DNA of 64,000 nt from positions 1,274,252 to 1,338,251 of the forward strand of contig NZ_GL892076.1 in assembly GCF_000213975.1 (NCBI RefSeq), written 5' to 3'. The stretch is from Centipeda periodontii DSM 2778. GTDB taxonomy: Bacteria; Bacillota; Negativicutes; Selenomonadales; Selenomonadaceae. The position numbers were made by a program, and so were the translations under genes. The notes beneath the pieces were generated by a model, which saw only the letters and a program-made list of their open reading frames with translations, was not told the origin of the DNA and did not search any database. Shown in pieces: positions 55,701 through 63,806 of the stretch (its first letter is position 1; every line of letters starts with the position of its first letter).

Positions 55701-58700
55701 ATATTCGTCGTGTGTGCGGTATCTGACTCCGTATCAATACGAATGGTCGTGGTTTTGGAGGAGAGTAGTCCGCTTTCTTTGTACCGAATGCCGTAGTGAT
55801 CTTCGGATGCCTCTCGTCCTGCCGTGAGGGATATATCGTTTCCGGCAGAGAGGGAGGTTGTACCATTTTTGCTTGACACCTCTGCCGCTCTCATGTTCAG
55901 GTTATGTCCTGCGGTGACGGAGATGTTGCCGTCCGTACGAATCTCTGCAGCGAGTTCCGTACCGCGCTTTGTACGAAGATAGTTTGCGGCATCTGCCGTC
56001 ATATCCTTATCGCTTTGGAGTTTCTTGGTATCCAGCGAGATGTTTTCACCGGGAGAGAGAAGGATACTGCCGCTTTTGCCGAGTGCCGCAAGCGTCGCTC
56101 CTGCAAGTGCCGCATTCTTCCCTGCACTCACAACAAGAACGCCCTCATCACCCTTGACGGCGATCCCGGTGGTCGTATTCAGGACATCCTGATGGGCGAG
56201 CTTCTCTGTCGTGCTTTTCGCCGTGACATTGTCCTTTGCCTCAAGGAGAACTTTTTTGTCACCGATGACAGAACCCTGTATGTTTATGTCATGATCGGAT
56301 TTCAGTCCGATGTTTTTCGCACGGATCAGTCCCGTGTTTTCAATATCTCCCGCCTGTGCGAGGACATTCTCGCCGTAGAGCGTGCCCGCATTCTTGAGTG
56401 CGTCCTTGGTCTCGATGGCAATATTCTTTGCCGAGATGAGACTGCCGCCCGCCGTGAGCCTCAGACCGTTCGTGTTTTTGGTGTAGAGAACAGGATAGAC
56501 GGCGCGTTCCTTTTTGCCGTTTACATAGACATCGCGCTCTTCGAGCCAGATCATATCCGAGGTGAGGGATGCGACCTGTTCTTTGGAGAGGGAAATGTCG
56601 GGAGTGATGTTCATCTCTTTTGCATACGTAATCCCCGCATCCATAAGTGCCCGGAATGCGGTTTCGTCGTCGGTATAGCCTTCGAGGTGGCGTTTGCCTG
56701 TTTGTTTTAGGATTTGGTCTACGAGAAGCTGCTGCTCGTAGAATCCGTCACCGATGCGTTTGGGGATCTTGTCCGGATCCCACTTCATCTGTCGGTACAT
56801 ATAGTCCGAGGAGAGGAAGTTCCTCTTGTTCGTAAAGGCGGGGTCGGTCTCGATGAGGTAATGTGCAGTCGGTTCGGGGGACACGCGGTAGAGGGAACTG
56901 ACAAAGAGCGGTTCGCTCTGCCTGTCCTCCGTGTTTTGTGTTTCCCGTACGGGGGAGAGGGGCTGCTGTGTACGGTCGATGTTCTCCCGAGAGGGGGCAT
57001 TTGGGAGGTTCTGCGGCTGTGCATTGCTTACGGTTTCCCGCGAGGGCGCGAGCCCGAAGGGGGAGAGGGCGTTTTGTATCTGCGCCCTCTGCGTGTTCGT
57101 GATATCTGTCCGGTCAACGGGCACGGCGCTGCCGCCCGCATAGGTCTGAATGCCGATGGGGGATGGGTTGCTCTTTGCAATTTCGGGGGTCATGAAGCCG
57201 ATGCCGCCGTACTTGCGTATTTTTCCTTTGTGGAGCCGGCTCCTTCGCTCCGTGCGACTGCTCTGCTCTGTTCCGAAGGTTACGGCAAACTCCTGCTGTT
57301 TCGCGGCATCTGCCCGGACGGCTCCGCGCGCGTGCAGGGTGCCTCCCGCGACGATATTGCTGTCATCATTCTCTACAGCACTGTTCAGGAGAATATTACC
57401 ACCTGCCAGAATCCTGCCGGGGAGGGAGGAGGTGACGTGCTCCTTGGAGATGAGCGAATCGCTGCGGATGACGCTGAAACGGTTGATCTTCTGTCCTGCG
57501 GCAGTGCCGACTTTCTTGTTGTGTTCCTCCGCCTGTGCATTGTATATGGTGATCTTGTCGTTGAGCTGTGCGAGAATGGTCCGGTATTCTGCGTCCCATG
57601 CGGCGCGTGCGGGATCGTCCGCTGCGGGGCGGTCTGTGGGCATGGAGGTGATGTCGAAGCGCTCAAAAATGGGGTCGTCGTACGCATAGGTCGGCATGAG
57701 GGTACCGATGAGATCCTCCGGAATGCGCTGCTGTCCTGCCGCCTCTTCCTCCGCCGAGATCTGTTCGAGGGGTCTGTACTCCGCAGGTTCCAAAATTTCC
57801 ATCCGCGCGGCATAGCTGTGGTATGCGCCGTATCCGTTGTCAATCTTGCTGAACTCCACGGCGGGAAATGCCTTCCCCCGCTCGATATGCCCCTTATCGT
57901 CAATACGCAGCTTTACGGGATTGTTCCTTGTCTCCGTGATGATGCGCTTTGTCGAAAAGGCGGCGTTCTCGTTTTTGGTCACGGGCGCCGTAATGGTGAT
58001 GTTTCCCTGCGCCTCCATGCGTGCCCCGCGGTTCAGAAGCCCCTCTGCGGCGGAGAGTTCCATATCCTTACCGGCGTAAAGGAACGCGTTCCCCGTGTTC
58101 CGGATGGTGTCTGCCGTGAGGGAAAGATGTTCGCGTGCGGCGATGGTCCCGGAGGGGAGCGCGTCAAGTTCTGCCTTGATGGTATCTACGATCGTCTGCT
58201 GTGCATCGTATGCCGCTTCCGCTTCCTGTATCTTTTCCTTGTAGGCATTTACTTCGCTCCATGTGGTGAATTTTGTCACGTCTGCAAGGTGGGCGTCTTC
58301 GAGAAGTGCCGCTTTTTCCTTTAATACCGTAAGTTCCGCTGCAAGACGCGCCTCAAGAGCCGCGTTTTTTTCGTTTGTAATGCTCTTTGCATGAATCGAG
58401 AGCCGGTCGGCGTAGATTCCACCGGTCGCATTGTTTTTCAAATGCGCAGCCGTGATGTCGGCACACGCATCCGCCTGCAGGAGTCCCTGATTGGAGAGGT
58501 CTGCCGTAACGAGATGCAGGTTCTGTCCGTTGATTTCGCCCGGTTTTATTTGGGACAGATTTCCGCGGGCAGTCAGGCGGAGGGTTCCGTTCGCCTCGAT
58601 TTTCTTTTGGTTGCGTACATCGCCCCCAACATCTGCCGTGAGGTTCCCGCCGGCATGGAGATTGCCGAAGGAGTCCGCTGCAGAGGTGTTGTCAAGATCG

Positions 58701-59533
58701 CCCCGAAGGGTAAGGGTCATATCTTTACCGCTGAACAGATTTCCCGTGAGCGGCATTGTTTCCGCACGGACGGAGAGATTCTTTCCGCTCTGCAGGACGG
58801 ATTTTTCAATGCCCAGATGTCCTTTCGAGGCAACGACAATATCCCCATTCCCTGCGATGGTCGTGTTTTCCGTGTGAATGTTGTCTGCCGTAAGGGAGAT
58901 GTCTTTTCCGCTGAGGATATTTGCATTGGTCTGGATGATTTCTTTTGCATCGAGTGTCAACGAACCGTCTGCATTCGCTGTACCGGCAGGGGAGATTCCG
59001 CTCCCGAATGTTCCGCTGCCGGAAATGCGGTCTGCACGGAGCACGGCATTCGTGCCGCTGATGATTTTGCCGTCGTTACGGAGTGCACGGGCGGAAACCG
59101 TAACCCCACGGCTGCCGTAGACGGTACCGCTGTTTTCTGCATGTTCGGCACGAATGGATGCCGTTTCGTCCGTATAGAGGTTGCCGGAGGTCTTCAGGTT
59201 GCCGTTGACATCAAGAGAGACTGCCTGTGTGCCGGTGATCTGTCCTGCGAGGTTGACGCCAAGCCCCTTTTCCGTTCCGATGAGTACGATGCGGTTGGCA
59301 TACATGCCGCCGATTGCCGAAAGGTCGAGGGCATAGGAGGGCGTGTTGCTGTCCGCAGGGATGGGCGAGATTTCTCCGTCCGTATAGCCGATGGTGTTCG
59401 CACCTGTGACAATCTTTGCGTGCTCCGCCCAGAGCCCCGCGTTGATCTCAATCGCCCGTGCGTAGAGCTCGGCGGTATCCATGCCTTTTGTGTCCAGACC
59501 GTTCCCGGTGATGCGGATGTTGCCGTCCTCCAC
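52751..59533 (-). CDS. Large filamentous-hemagglutinin/CdiA-like exoprotein, main part
   Basis: A 2260-residue open frame that continues the secretion-domain frame after an in-frame TGA at 59552-59554. It contains many FHA-type beta-helix repeats (for example SADGSLTLDAKEIIQTNANI-like units over about 1-340), a coiled-coil region (about 400-465), further repeat blocks after about 1060, a region shared with the orphan module (about 1470-1640), a pre-toxin region (about 1800-1970) ending in SGTKWN, and a unique 288-residue C terminus. That end has hydrophobic Gly-rich stretches (LSVLTGAWGGIGGAILGDFV), suggesting membrane activity. The frame-opening GTG at 59533 has no ribosome site and no signal peptide follows, so this part is probably not made unless the TGA is bypassed. 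Confidence 0.8.
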   Translation of the reverse strand: MEDGNIRITGNGLDTKGMDTAELYARAIEINAGLWAEHAKIVTGANTIGYTDGEISPIPADSNTPSYALDLSAIGGMYANRIVLIGTEKGLGVNLAGQITGTQAVSLDVNGNLKTSGNLYTDETASIRAEHAENSGTVYGSRGVTVSARALRNDGKIISGTNAVLRADRISGSGTFGSGISPAGTANADGSLTLDAKEIIQTNANILSGKDISLTADNIHTENTTIAGNGDIVVASKGHLGIEKSVLQSGKNLSVRAETMPLTGNLFSGKDMTLTLRGDLDNTSAADSFGNLHAGGNLTADVGGDVRNQKKIEANGTLRLTARGNLSQIKPGEINGQNLHLVTADLSNQGLLQADACADITAAHLKNNATGGIYADRLSIHAKSITNEKNAALEARLAAELTVLKEKAALLEDAHLADVTKFTTWSEVNAYKEKIQEAEAAYDAQQTIVDTIKAELDALPSGTIAAREHLSLTADTIRNTGNAFLYAGKDMELSAAEGLLNRGARMEAQGNITITAPVTKNENAAFSTKRIITETRNNPVKLRIDDKGHIERGKAFPAVEFSKIDNGYGAYHSYAARMEILEPAEYRPLEQISAEEEAAGQQRIPEDLIGTLMPTYAYDDPIFERFDITSMPTDRPAADDPARAAWDAEYRTILAQLNDKITIYNAQAEEHNKKVGTAAGQKINRFSVIRSDSLISKEHVTSSLPGRILAGGNILLNSAVENDDSNIVAGGTLHARGAVRADAAKQQEFAVTFGTEQSSRTERRSRLHKGKIRKYGGIGFMTPEIAKSNPSPIGIQTYAGGSAVPVDRTDITNTQRAQIQNALSPFGLAPSRETVSNAQPQNLPNAPSRENIDRTQQPLSPVRETQNTEDRQSEPLFVSSLYRVSPEPTAHYLIETDPAFTNKRNFLSSDYMYRQMKWDPDKIPKRIGDGFYEQQLLVDQILKQTGKRHLEGYTDDETAFRALMDAGITYAKEMNITPDISLSKEQVASLTSDMIWLEERDVYVNGKKERAVYPVLYTKNTNGLRLTAGGSLISAKNIAIETKDALKNAGTLYGENVLAQAGDIENTGLIRAKNIGLKSDHDINIQGSVIGDKKVLLEAKDNVTAKSTTEKLAHQDVLNTTTGIAVKGDEGVLVVSAGKNAALAGATLAALGKSGSILLSPGENISLDTKKLQSDKDMTADAANYLRTKRGTELAAEIRTDGNISVTAGHNLNMRAAEVSSKNGTTSLSAGNDISLTAGREASEDHYGIRYKESGLLSSKTTTIRIDTESDTAHTTNITGQNVNIAAKRDAVFEAANIAADNDVNIAAGRNVSVTSAENYSHTENYEDVRKSGIFGSGGLGFTIGTQQTKTTRDSDALTQQGTNISALGGSVSISAGETAHISSGNILADKDATVTAKETHLDGKDSIYRESITQESRTTGLTVSLGHGLLDLGQSLYAPISRIGEVQDDRLKAAYAYQTGRMIHDAFKKNPLTGQTFSLDVSFGTSKSYSHMESTTHEYAGSRIASGGNTNVTAGERDLTVKGSTIEGKDMSLTAKGNVRLEAGENTSITTTENKFSSASIGASFTPQGLSNISVSANKGNGNSKESVTAYSPTLVSAANNLSLTSGKDMDIIGSRAQGDRITAKVGGNLNIETLQEKETYEEQNSSTGFGFSWGVKAKDKQTSTKSTGQTQNPPTTNAANSTPKPNGTQVTSPTRRKFFDPTIGGSRNKGTVDSHYRSARDQAGFFAGSGGFDIYARENTDLKGGIIASNAPSDKNHLSTGTFSFSDLKNEADYSAKSTGSAYHKYGNYDNMSEDEQNKVFNTIGLAPVLPMPVVGSADSTTKAAVAPAAIDIRENPTQDISALSRDTVNALNELGRIFDKQTMEERQELAAVFGEEAFRLLHNMKDDGSVGKIAAHAAVAGILSQITGAGFASGAAGAGLNEALINNLKGLDPGTAQLISAIIGAAAAKAIGGNAQAGASAAASGTKWNYFLMEHPDFHGVGALAQHILKREDGKELSSEEILQLIQGMNSIFSEEEPERANAQNRQSENVKNYPKAISYLTHLGITKNSAIQFFKEYNNLLRKQDWNIWEMPPTSINVTVDKNTGKTIDIQHQPSLRQYTAPIQAYPPAVFTGENLVLPNIPKQSKENDKGFDVLKSTATNILSDAANRLPEAIKNEGYYKGFLSGYIKAGGAVSGTLTLMDMKQDWNTYNGGKLVFALGTDILPLYFAVKGVEFGATMGSEAGLSVLTGAWGGIGGAILGDFVKHGLRYHILQEK
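53618..53632 (-). other. Pre-toxin boundary motif GTKWN in the full-length exoprotein
   Basis: Encodes GTKWN. Upstream the exoprotein and the orphan module are alike; downstream (52751-53617 here, 49066-49515 in the orphan) they are unrelated and AT-rich. The equivalent motif in the orphan is at 49516-49530. It plays the boundary role that VENN plays in enterobacterial CdiA. Confidence 0.65.
54615..55119 (-). repeat. 505-bp direct repeat, exoprotein copy
   Basis: Partner of 50426-50930, in the same orientation about 4.2 kb away. Recombination between them would delete the resident toxin end, fold-back element B, the IS and the membrane protein, and attach the orphan toxin end. Confidence 0.85.
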
Positions 59534-59551
59534 GCGCAGTGCCGTGAGATT

Positions 59552-60061
59552 TCACGCAGGATCCATCTCTGTGCGTCCGGTTGTGAGGGTGACTCTTGCC
59601 GTATTCAAAAAGCCGGCACCGTCCGCCAAAATCCCGTTCGGATTGGCGATGACGATGCCGGCCCTGTCTCCTGCGACCTCCAAAAATCCGTGCAGTTCGG
59701 ACGGGTTCGTGCTTGTAACTTCATTGACGATAATCTGTGCCGTGCCGTTCATCAGGTTCGGGTTTCCCTGAACGTAGCCCGCAAGCTCCGTATTGGAGAG
59801 ATGATCGCTGTTGTTCAGGATCGCGCCGCGTTCGGGCACGTTAAAAAAGTCGTAGAGGTTCATGGAGACGCCGCCCGCAGAGGGCTCTGTGATCCGGACA
59901 AGCGGAACGCCGTTTGCCGCCTCAAGAACCTGCGGCTGCTGTTCGATGGGGGCGGAGGTGTCCGGGAGGATCTCGGCAGCAAAGGTCAGTGAGGGCTGTA
60001 CGGCAAAGATGCCGAGCGTGATCCAGCCGGTGATCTTTCGGGCGAGGTCTTTCTTTCTCAT
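59552..60061 (-). CDS. Two-partner secretion domain of the exoprotein, ended by a premature TGA
   Basis: The N-terminal 169 residues of the exoprotein. From ATG 60061 (ribosome site aaggaggag) there is a signal peptide (RKITGWITLGIFAVQPSLTF) and a TPS domain (about 45-165) with VQGNPNLMNGTAQIIVNEV and AGIVIANPNGILADGAGFLN, the NPNL and NPNGI motifs that TpsB transporters recognise. The frame stops at TGA after TEMDPA; the next codons (NLTALRVEDGNIRITGNGLD) continue the same domain in the same frame. A GGA-to-TGA change would explain it. Without the stop the protein would have about 2436 residues. Confidence 0.8.
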   Translation of the reverse strand: MRKKDLARKITGWITLGIFAVQPSLTFAAEILPDTSAPIEQQPQVLEAANGVPLVRITEPSAGGVSMNLYDFFNVPERGAILNNSDHLSNTELAGYVQGNPNLMNGTAQIIVNEVTSTNPSELHGFLEVAGDRAGIVIANPNGILADGAGFLNTARVTLTTGRTEMDPA

Positions 60062-60117
60062 CTTCGATCTCCTCCTTGAAACGGTTATCCTTATATGAAA
60101 AACGTTAAAGCACGTTG

Positions 60118-60147
60118 ATGATAGCATAAACCAATAGACTTTTACAA
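60118..60147 (-). promoter_or_regulatory. Promoter of the exoprotein gene
   Basis: On the minus strand: TTGTAA (60142-60147), an 18-bp spacer and TATCAT (60118-60123) preceded by TG (extended -10), about 57 bp before the start. Confidence 0.5.
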
Positions 60148-60284
60148 GATAATGTTCCAATAACATGAAAGAAGTAATTCTCGCCGAATTTGTATGATTG
60201 TGTTTTTTCAAAGGGATCGTGGTATTCGCTGTGTTCAGATATACCCGATCCATGGAAGACCTGACATGAGATGATCGTTCCCTG

Positions 60285-60313
60285 TTGATTTTTTGAGAAG
60301 AAAACGCTATAAT
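60285..60313 (+). promoter_or_regulatory. Promoter of the pyr operon
   Basis: TTGATT (60285-60290), a 17-bp spacer and TATAAT (60308-60313), about 190 bp before pyrB. The remaining 60148-60284 stretch shows no gene or clear motif. Confidence 0.75.
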
Positions 60314-60360
60314 GTGGAATATAAAGGGAGAGTTGTATCGGCTCTTCTGAACATATTACC

Positions 60361-60390
60361 TTTTAAGAGGTCCTGTGAGGCCTTAAGGGA
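60361..60390 (+). promoter_or_regulatory. PyrR-binding-like element in the pyr leader
   Basis: GGTCCTGTGAGGCC (60369-60382) matches 12 of 14 positions of the PyrR RNA recognition sequence ARUCCNGNGAGGYU and sits in a small hairpin (TTAAG...CTTAA). In Firmicutes PyrR with UMP binds such sites and favours termination. No pyrR gene is in the window. Confidence 0.65.
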
Positions 60391-60440
60391 GTTTTCAATG
60401 AAATACACAGTGTCATCGGTCTATCCAATTTTAGAATGCG

Positions 60441-60482
60441 AAGCTTTCTTATGCCTTTCTTTTGGCATGAGAAAGCTTTTTT
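60441..60482 (+). terminator. Attenuator terminator upstream of pyrB
   Basis: A 15-bp stem (AAGCTTTCTTATGCC / GGCATGAGAAAGCTT, one wobble) with an 8-base loop, followed by a run of T, ends 20 bases before the pyrB start. Together with the PyrR-like site it forms a transcription attenuator. Confidence 0.8.
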
Positions 60483-60502
60483 ATTGTTGAAAGGGGATGC
60501 AC

Positions 60503-61441
60503 ATGAGTCAGGAGATATCACTCAAGGGACGGGATGTTCTTGCGCTCGAGGATTTTTCGGCGGAGGAGATACGTCTTGTTCTGAACACGGCGCGCGAGAT
60601 GAAGAACATCATCGGTCGTGACATTAAGAAGGTGCCGGCACTCAGGGGAAAGGCGATTGTCACTCTGTTCTACGAGCCGAGCACGCGCACGCGCACATCG
60701 TTCGAGCTTGCGGGCAAGTATCTTGGTGCGGATGTCGTGAATATCGCGGCGAGCACATCGAGTATTGTAAAGGGCGAGAGCCTGCGCGACACGCTCTATA
60801 CGGTCGAGGCGATGGGCGTGGACGCGATTGTCATGCGTCACAAGGCGGAGGGCTCCGCCGCATACGCTGCCGATGCCGTTACGCCGGTTATCATCAATGG
60901 GGGGGACGGTGCACATGCCCATCCGTCGCAGGGGCTGCTCAACCTCTATACGATCGAGGAGAACAAAGGGAAACTCGCTGGGCTGAAGGTCGCTATCCTC
61001 GGGGATGTGCTACACAGCCGCGTGGCGCGCTCGGATATTCAGGGCATGCGCAAGATGGGGATGGACGTACATATCGCGGGCCCACGCTCACTCATGCCGC
61101 GTTTTCTGCATGAGGAGGAGGGCATCACCATCCATGACCGCATCGAGGATGCGATCGAGGGGGCAGATGTGATCGAGGTGCTACGCATCCAGCTCGAGCG
61201 CATGAAGGGCGGCATGTTCCCATCGACGCGCGAGTATGCCCGCATCTACGGTCTGAATGACGAGCGTCTGGCGCTGGCGAATAATGCTCTCGTTCTCCAT
61301 CCCGGTCCCATGAACAAGGGCTGGGAGATCTCGGAGTCCGTTGCCTACGGTGTGCAGTCACGGATTCAGGAGGAAGTGAAAAACGGAGTTGCCATCCGCA
61401 TGGCGCTCTTTACCTTGGTTCTGATGGGAGGGAAAGCCTAA
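60503..61441 (+). CDS. pyrB: Aspartate carbamoyltransferase catalytic subunit
   Basis: First committed step of pyrimidine synthesis: carbamoyl phosphate plus aspartate. The 312 residues have the carbamoyl-phosphate motif FYEPSTRTRTSFELA, HPSQGLLNLYT and VLHPGPMNKGWEIS. The ATG at 60503 is 6 bases after aagggg; the ATG at 60497 is too close to it. No pyrI regulatory subunit follows. The stop overlaps the pyrC start (TAATG). Confidence 0.96.
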   Translation: MSQEISLKGRDVLALEDFSAEEIRLVLNTAREMKNIIGRDIKKVPALRGKAIVTLFYEPSTRTRTSFELAGKYLGADVVNIAASTSSIVKGESLRDTLYTVEAMGVDAIVMRHKAEGSAAYAADAVTPVIINGGDGAHAHPSQGLLNLYTIEENKGKLAGLKVAILGDVLHSRVARSDIQGMRKMGMDVHIAGPRSLMPRFLHEEEGITIHDRIEDAIEGADVIEVLRIQLERMKGGMFPSTREYARIYGLNDERLALANNALVLHPGPMNKGWEISESVAYGVQSRIQEEVKNGVAIRMALFTLVLMGGKA

Positions 61442-62733
61442 TGAGCGCATTGCTCCTCAAGGGCGGACGTGTGATCGATCCCGCCGCAAAGCGTAATGAA
61501 ATCTGTGATGTTCTCATTGAGGACGGCGTAATTCGTCAGGTTGGCAAAGATTTGAGCGCAGACGGCGCTGAAGTATATGATGCCTCCGGTAAGATTGTGA
61601 CGCCCGGCTTTATCGATATGCACACGCATCTCCGGGAGCCGGGACAGGAGGCGAAGGAGGACTTTGCCTCCGGCTCGCGCGCAGGTGCGGCGGGCGGCTA
61701 TACGACGATTGCGACGATGCCGAATACAAGGCCTGTGGTGGATGATGCAGCACTTGTCACAAGCCTCATAAAGCGCGCCGAGGACGCTTCTGTCATCCAT
61801 ATCTGTATCATTGGCGCAGTGACGAAGAATCAGGAGGGGAAGGAACTCGCGGAGCTCGGCGATATGGTCGAGGCAGGGGCGGTCGCCTTCTCGGATGACG
61901 GGCATTTTGATCCCTCGGCAAAGGTGCTGCTCAGTGCCTATGACTATCTTGTTCCCTTTGATAAGGCGATCATCAATCACGAGGAAGATCCCTCCCTCGT
62001 CGAGGACGGCGCGATGAATGAGGGCCATCGGAGCGCGATGCTCGGTATCAAGGGGCGTCCGACTGTGGCGGAGGACATTGCTGTTGCGCGCGATGTCATG
62101 CTTGCAGAGTACGCGGGTGCTCATGTGCACGTCGCACATATCAGCTCGGGACGTGCAGTACAGCTTGTACGTGAGGCAAAGGCGCGCGGCGTGCGCGCGA
62201 CGACTGAGGTTACGCCGCACCATCTGACGCTGACAGACGAATGTGTCGACCCGCGCGACAGTTCGACAAAGGTCAATCCGCCGCTACGTACGGCAAAGGA
62301 TATTGAAGCGATGGTTGCGGGGCTGCTTGACGGAACGATCGATATGATCGTCACCGACCACTCGCCGCACGCGCCCGAGGAGAAGGATCGTGAATACATC
62401 TATGCGCCCAGCGGATTCCCCGGTCTTGAGACGGCGCTCGGCGTGCTTCTCACCGATCTTGTCCATACGGGAAAGATTTCACTGGAAATGCTGATCGAAC
62501 GCATGACGTACGGACCCGCGCGCGTATTCAAGCTGAATGCGGGAACACTCGGAGAAGGTGCACCTGCCGATGTCACGGTAATCGATCCTGATTTTGTCTG
62601 GACGGTCGATGTGAATCAGTTCTATACGCGAGGCAGACATTCTCCATTCAACGGTCGGCAGCTCAAGGGAAAAGCGGTGCTCACCGTTGTCGACGGCAAG
62701 ATTGTTATGAAGGATGGGGTCATTGTCGTATGA
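61441..62733 (+). CDS. pyrC: Dihydroorotase
   Basis: Zinc amidohydrolase that closes the dihydroorotate ring. The 430 residues, the length of the class I enzyme, have the metal motif GFIDMHTHLREPGQE, then SDDGHF, INHEED, HVAHISSGRAVQLVREAK and VTDHSPHAPEEKD (catalytic Asp). It overlaps pyrB by one base and carA by four. Confidence 0.95.
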   Translation: MSALLLKGGRVIDPAAKRNEICDVLIEDGVIRQVGKDLSADGAEVYDASGKIVTPGFIDMHTHLREPGQEAKEDFASGSRAGAAGGYTTIATMPNTRPVVDDAALVTSLIKRAEDASVIHICIIGAVTKNQEGKELAELGDMVEAGAVAFSDDGHFDPSAKVLLSAYDYLVPFDKAIINHEEDPSLVEDGAMNEGHRSAMLGIKGRPTVAEDIAVARDVMLAEYAGAHVHVAHISSGRAVQLVREAKARGVRATTEVTPHHLTLTDECVDPRDSSTKVNPPLRTAKDIEAMVAGLLDGTIDMIVTDHSPHAPEEKDREYIYAPSGFPGLETALGVLLTDLVHTGKISLEMLIERMTYGPARVFKLNAGTLGEGAPADVTVIDPDFVWTVDVNQFYTRGRHSPFNGRQLKGKAVLTVVDGKIVMKDGVIVV

Positions 62734-63803
62734 AAGGAAAACTGATACTGGAGGACGGCAGCGTCTATACGGGCGAACTGCTCCACAGTGGTGCGAAAGC
62801 CGTGGGTGAGGTCGTATTCACGACCACGATGACGGGCTATCAGGAGAGTCTGACTGATCCTTCCTTCTGCGGACAGATTCTCACGATGACGTATCCACTG
62901 ATCGGGAACTATGGCGTTGCTGAAAAGTTCATGCAGTCCCGCAAGTCCTTCGTGCGCGGATTCGTGATCGGTGAGCTCTGTGATGCGCCGAATAATTGGC
63001 AGTCTGAGGAGAGTTTGACCGACTTTCTGACAGAGAACAATATTCCATGTCTTTATAATGTAGATACAAGAGCGGTTACCCGTCGTATTCGTTCCGCAGG
63101 TACGATGAAGGGCGTCATTGTTCCTGCGGATATGGCAGAGGGAGAGATTGCGGCACTGCAAAGTGAAGAGCTTCCACGCAATGTCGTGGAGATTGTCACG
63201 ACGCCGGAGGTCTATACCCTAGAGACCGATATGCCGGATGCGCCGCATATTGTGGCGATGGATTTTGGTGTCAAGCGCAGTATTCTGCAGAACATCAACC
63301 GCATAGGTGCAAAGGTGACCGTTGTACCTGCGCATACGAGTGCGGAGGCGGTGCTTGCGCTCAATCCCGACGGTGTATTTCTCTCAAATGGTCCCGGGGA
63401 TCCGACGGATGTGCCGGAGATTGTGGAGGAAGTTCGAAAGCTCTCCGGCAAGAAGCCCATCTTCGGCATCTGCCTTGGGCATCAGCTGCTCGCGCTTGTG
63501 TTCGGGGCAAAGACGTACAAGATGAAGTTCGGGCATCGCGGCGGCAACCAGCCGGTCAAGAATCTCAAGACGGGCAAGGTGCATATCTCTGCGCAGAACC
63601 ACGGCTATGCTGTTGATCCTGATTCCCTTGAGGGGACGCCTCTTATTGTTACACATATAAATGTCAATGACAATACGATCGAAGGTCTGCGTCACACGTC
63701 TCTGCCGATTTTCTCCGTACAGTATCATCCGGAAGCTGCACCGGGACCGGACGACAATATGTATCTCTTTGATGAGTTCTGGAATCTGATGAAGGGGGAG
63801 TGA
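62730..63803 (+). CDS. carA: Carbamoyl-phosphate synthase small subunit
   Basis: Glutaminase subunit that feeds ammonia to CarB. The 357 residues have an N-terminal domain (about 1-150; GEVVFTTTMTGYQESLTDPS) and a class I glutamine amidotransferase domain (about 170-355) with FLSNGPGDP, the nucleophile Cys in IFGICLGHQLLAL and the His/Glu pair in QYHPEAAPGP. It overlaps pyrC by 4 bases. Confidence 0.97.
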   Translation: MKGKLILEDGSVYTGELLHSGAKAVGEVVFTTTMTGYQESLTDPSFCGQILTMTYPLIGNYGVAEKFMQSRKSFVRGFVIGELCDAPNNWQSEESLTDFLTENNIPCLYNVDTRAVTRRIRSAGTMKGVIVPADMAEGEIAALQSEELPRNVVEIVTTPEVYTLETDMPDAPHIVAMDFGVKRSILQNINRIGAKVTVVPAHTSAEAVLALNPDGVFLSNGPGDPTDVPEIVEEVRKLSGKKPIFGICLGHQLLALVFGAKTYKMKFGHRGGNQPVKNLKTGKVHISAQNHGYAVDPDSLEGTPLIVTHINVNDNTIEGLRHTSLPIFSVQYHPEAAPGPDDNMYLFDEFWNLMKGE

Positions 63804-63806
63804 CGT

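Noticed and set aside
59552-59554. Selenocysteine recoding of the TGA in the exoprotein gene
   Set aside because: The position is in a TPS beta-helix strand with no redox role, the equivalent residue is expected to be glycine, and I see no obvious hairpin of the SECIS type right after it.
56714-59992. Two long plus-strand open frames (536 and 533 codons) opposite the exoprotein gene
   Set aside because: Cys- and Gly-rich translations with no recognisable motifs, wholly antisense to a beta-helix repeat protein whose codon pattern creates open frames.
60293-60490. A 65-codon open frame in the pyr leader
   Set aside because: It starts within the promoter, overlaps the PyrR-like site and the terminator, and has no ribosome site; the leader is better explained as an attenuator.
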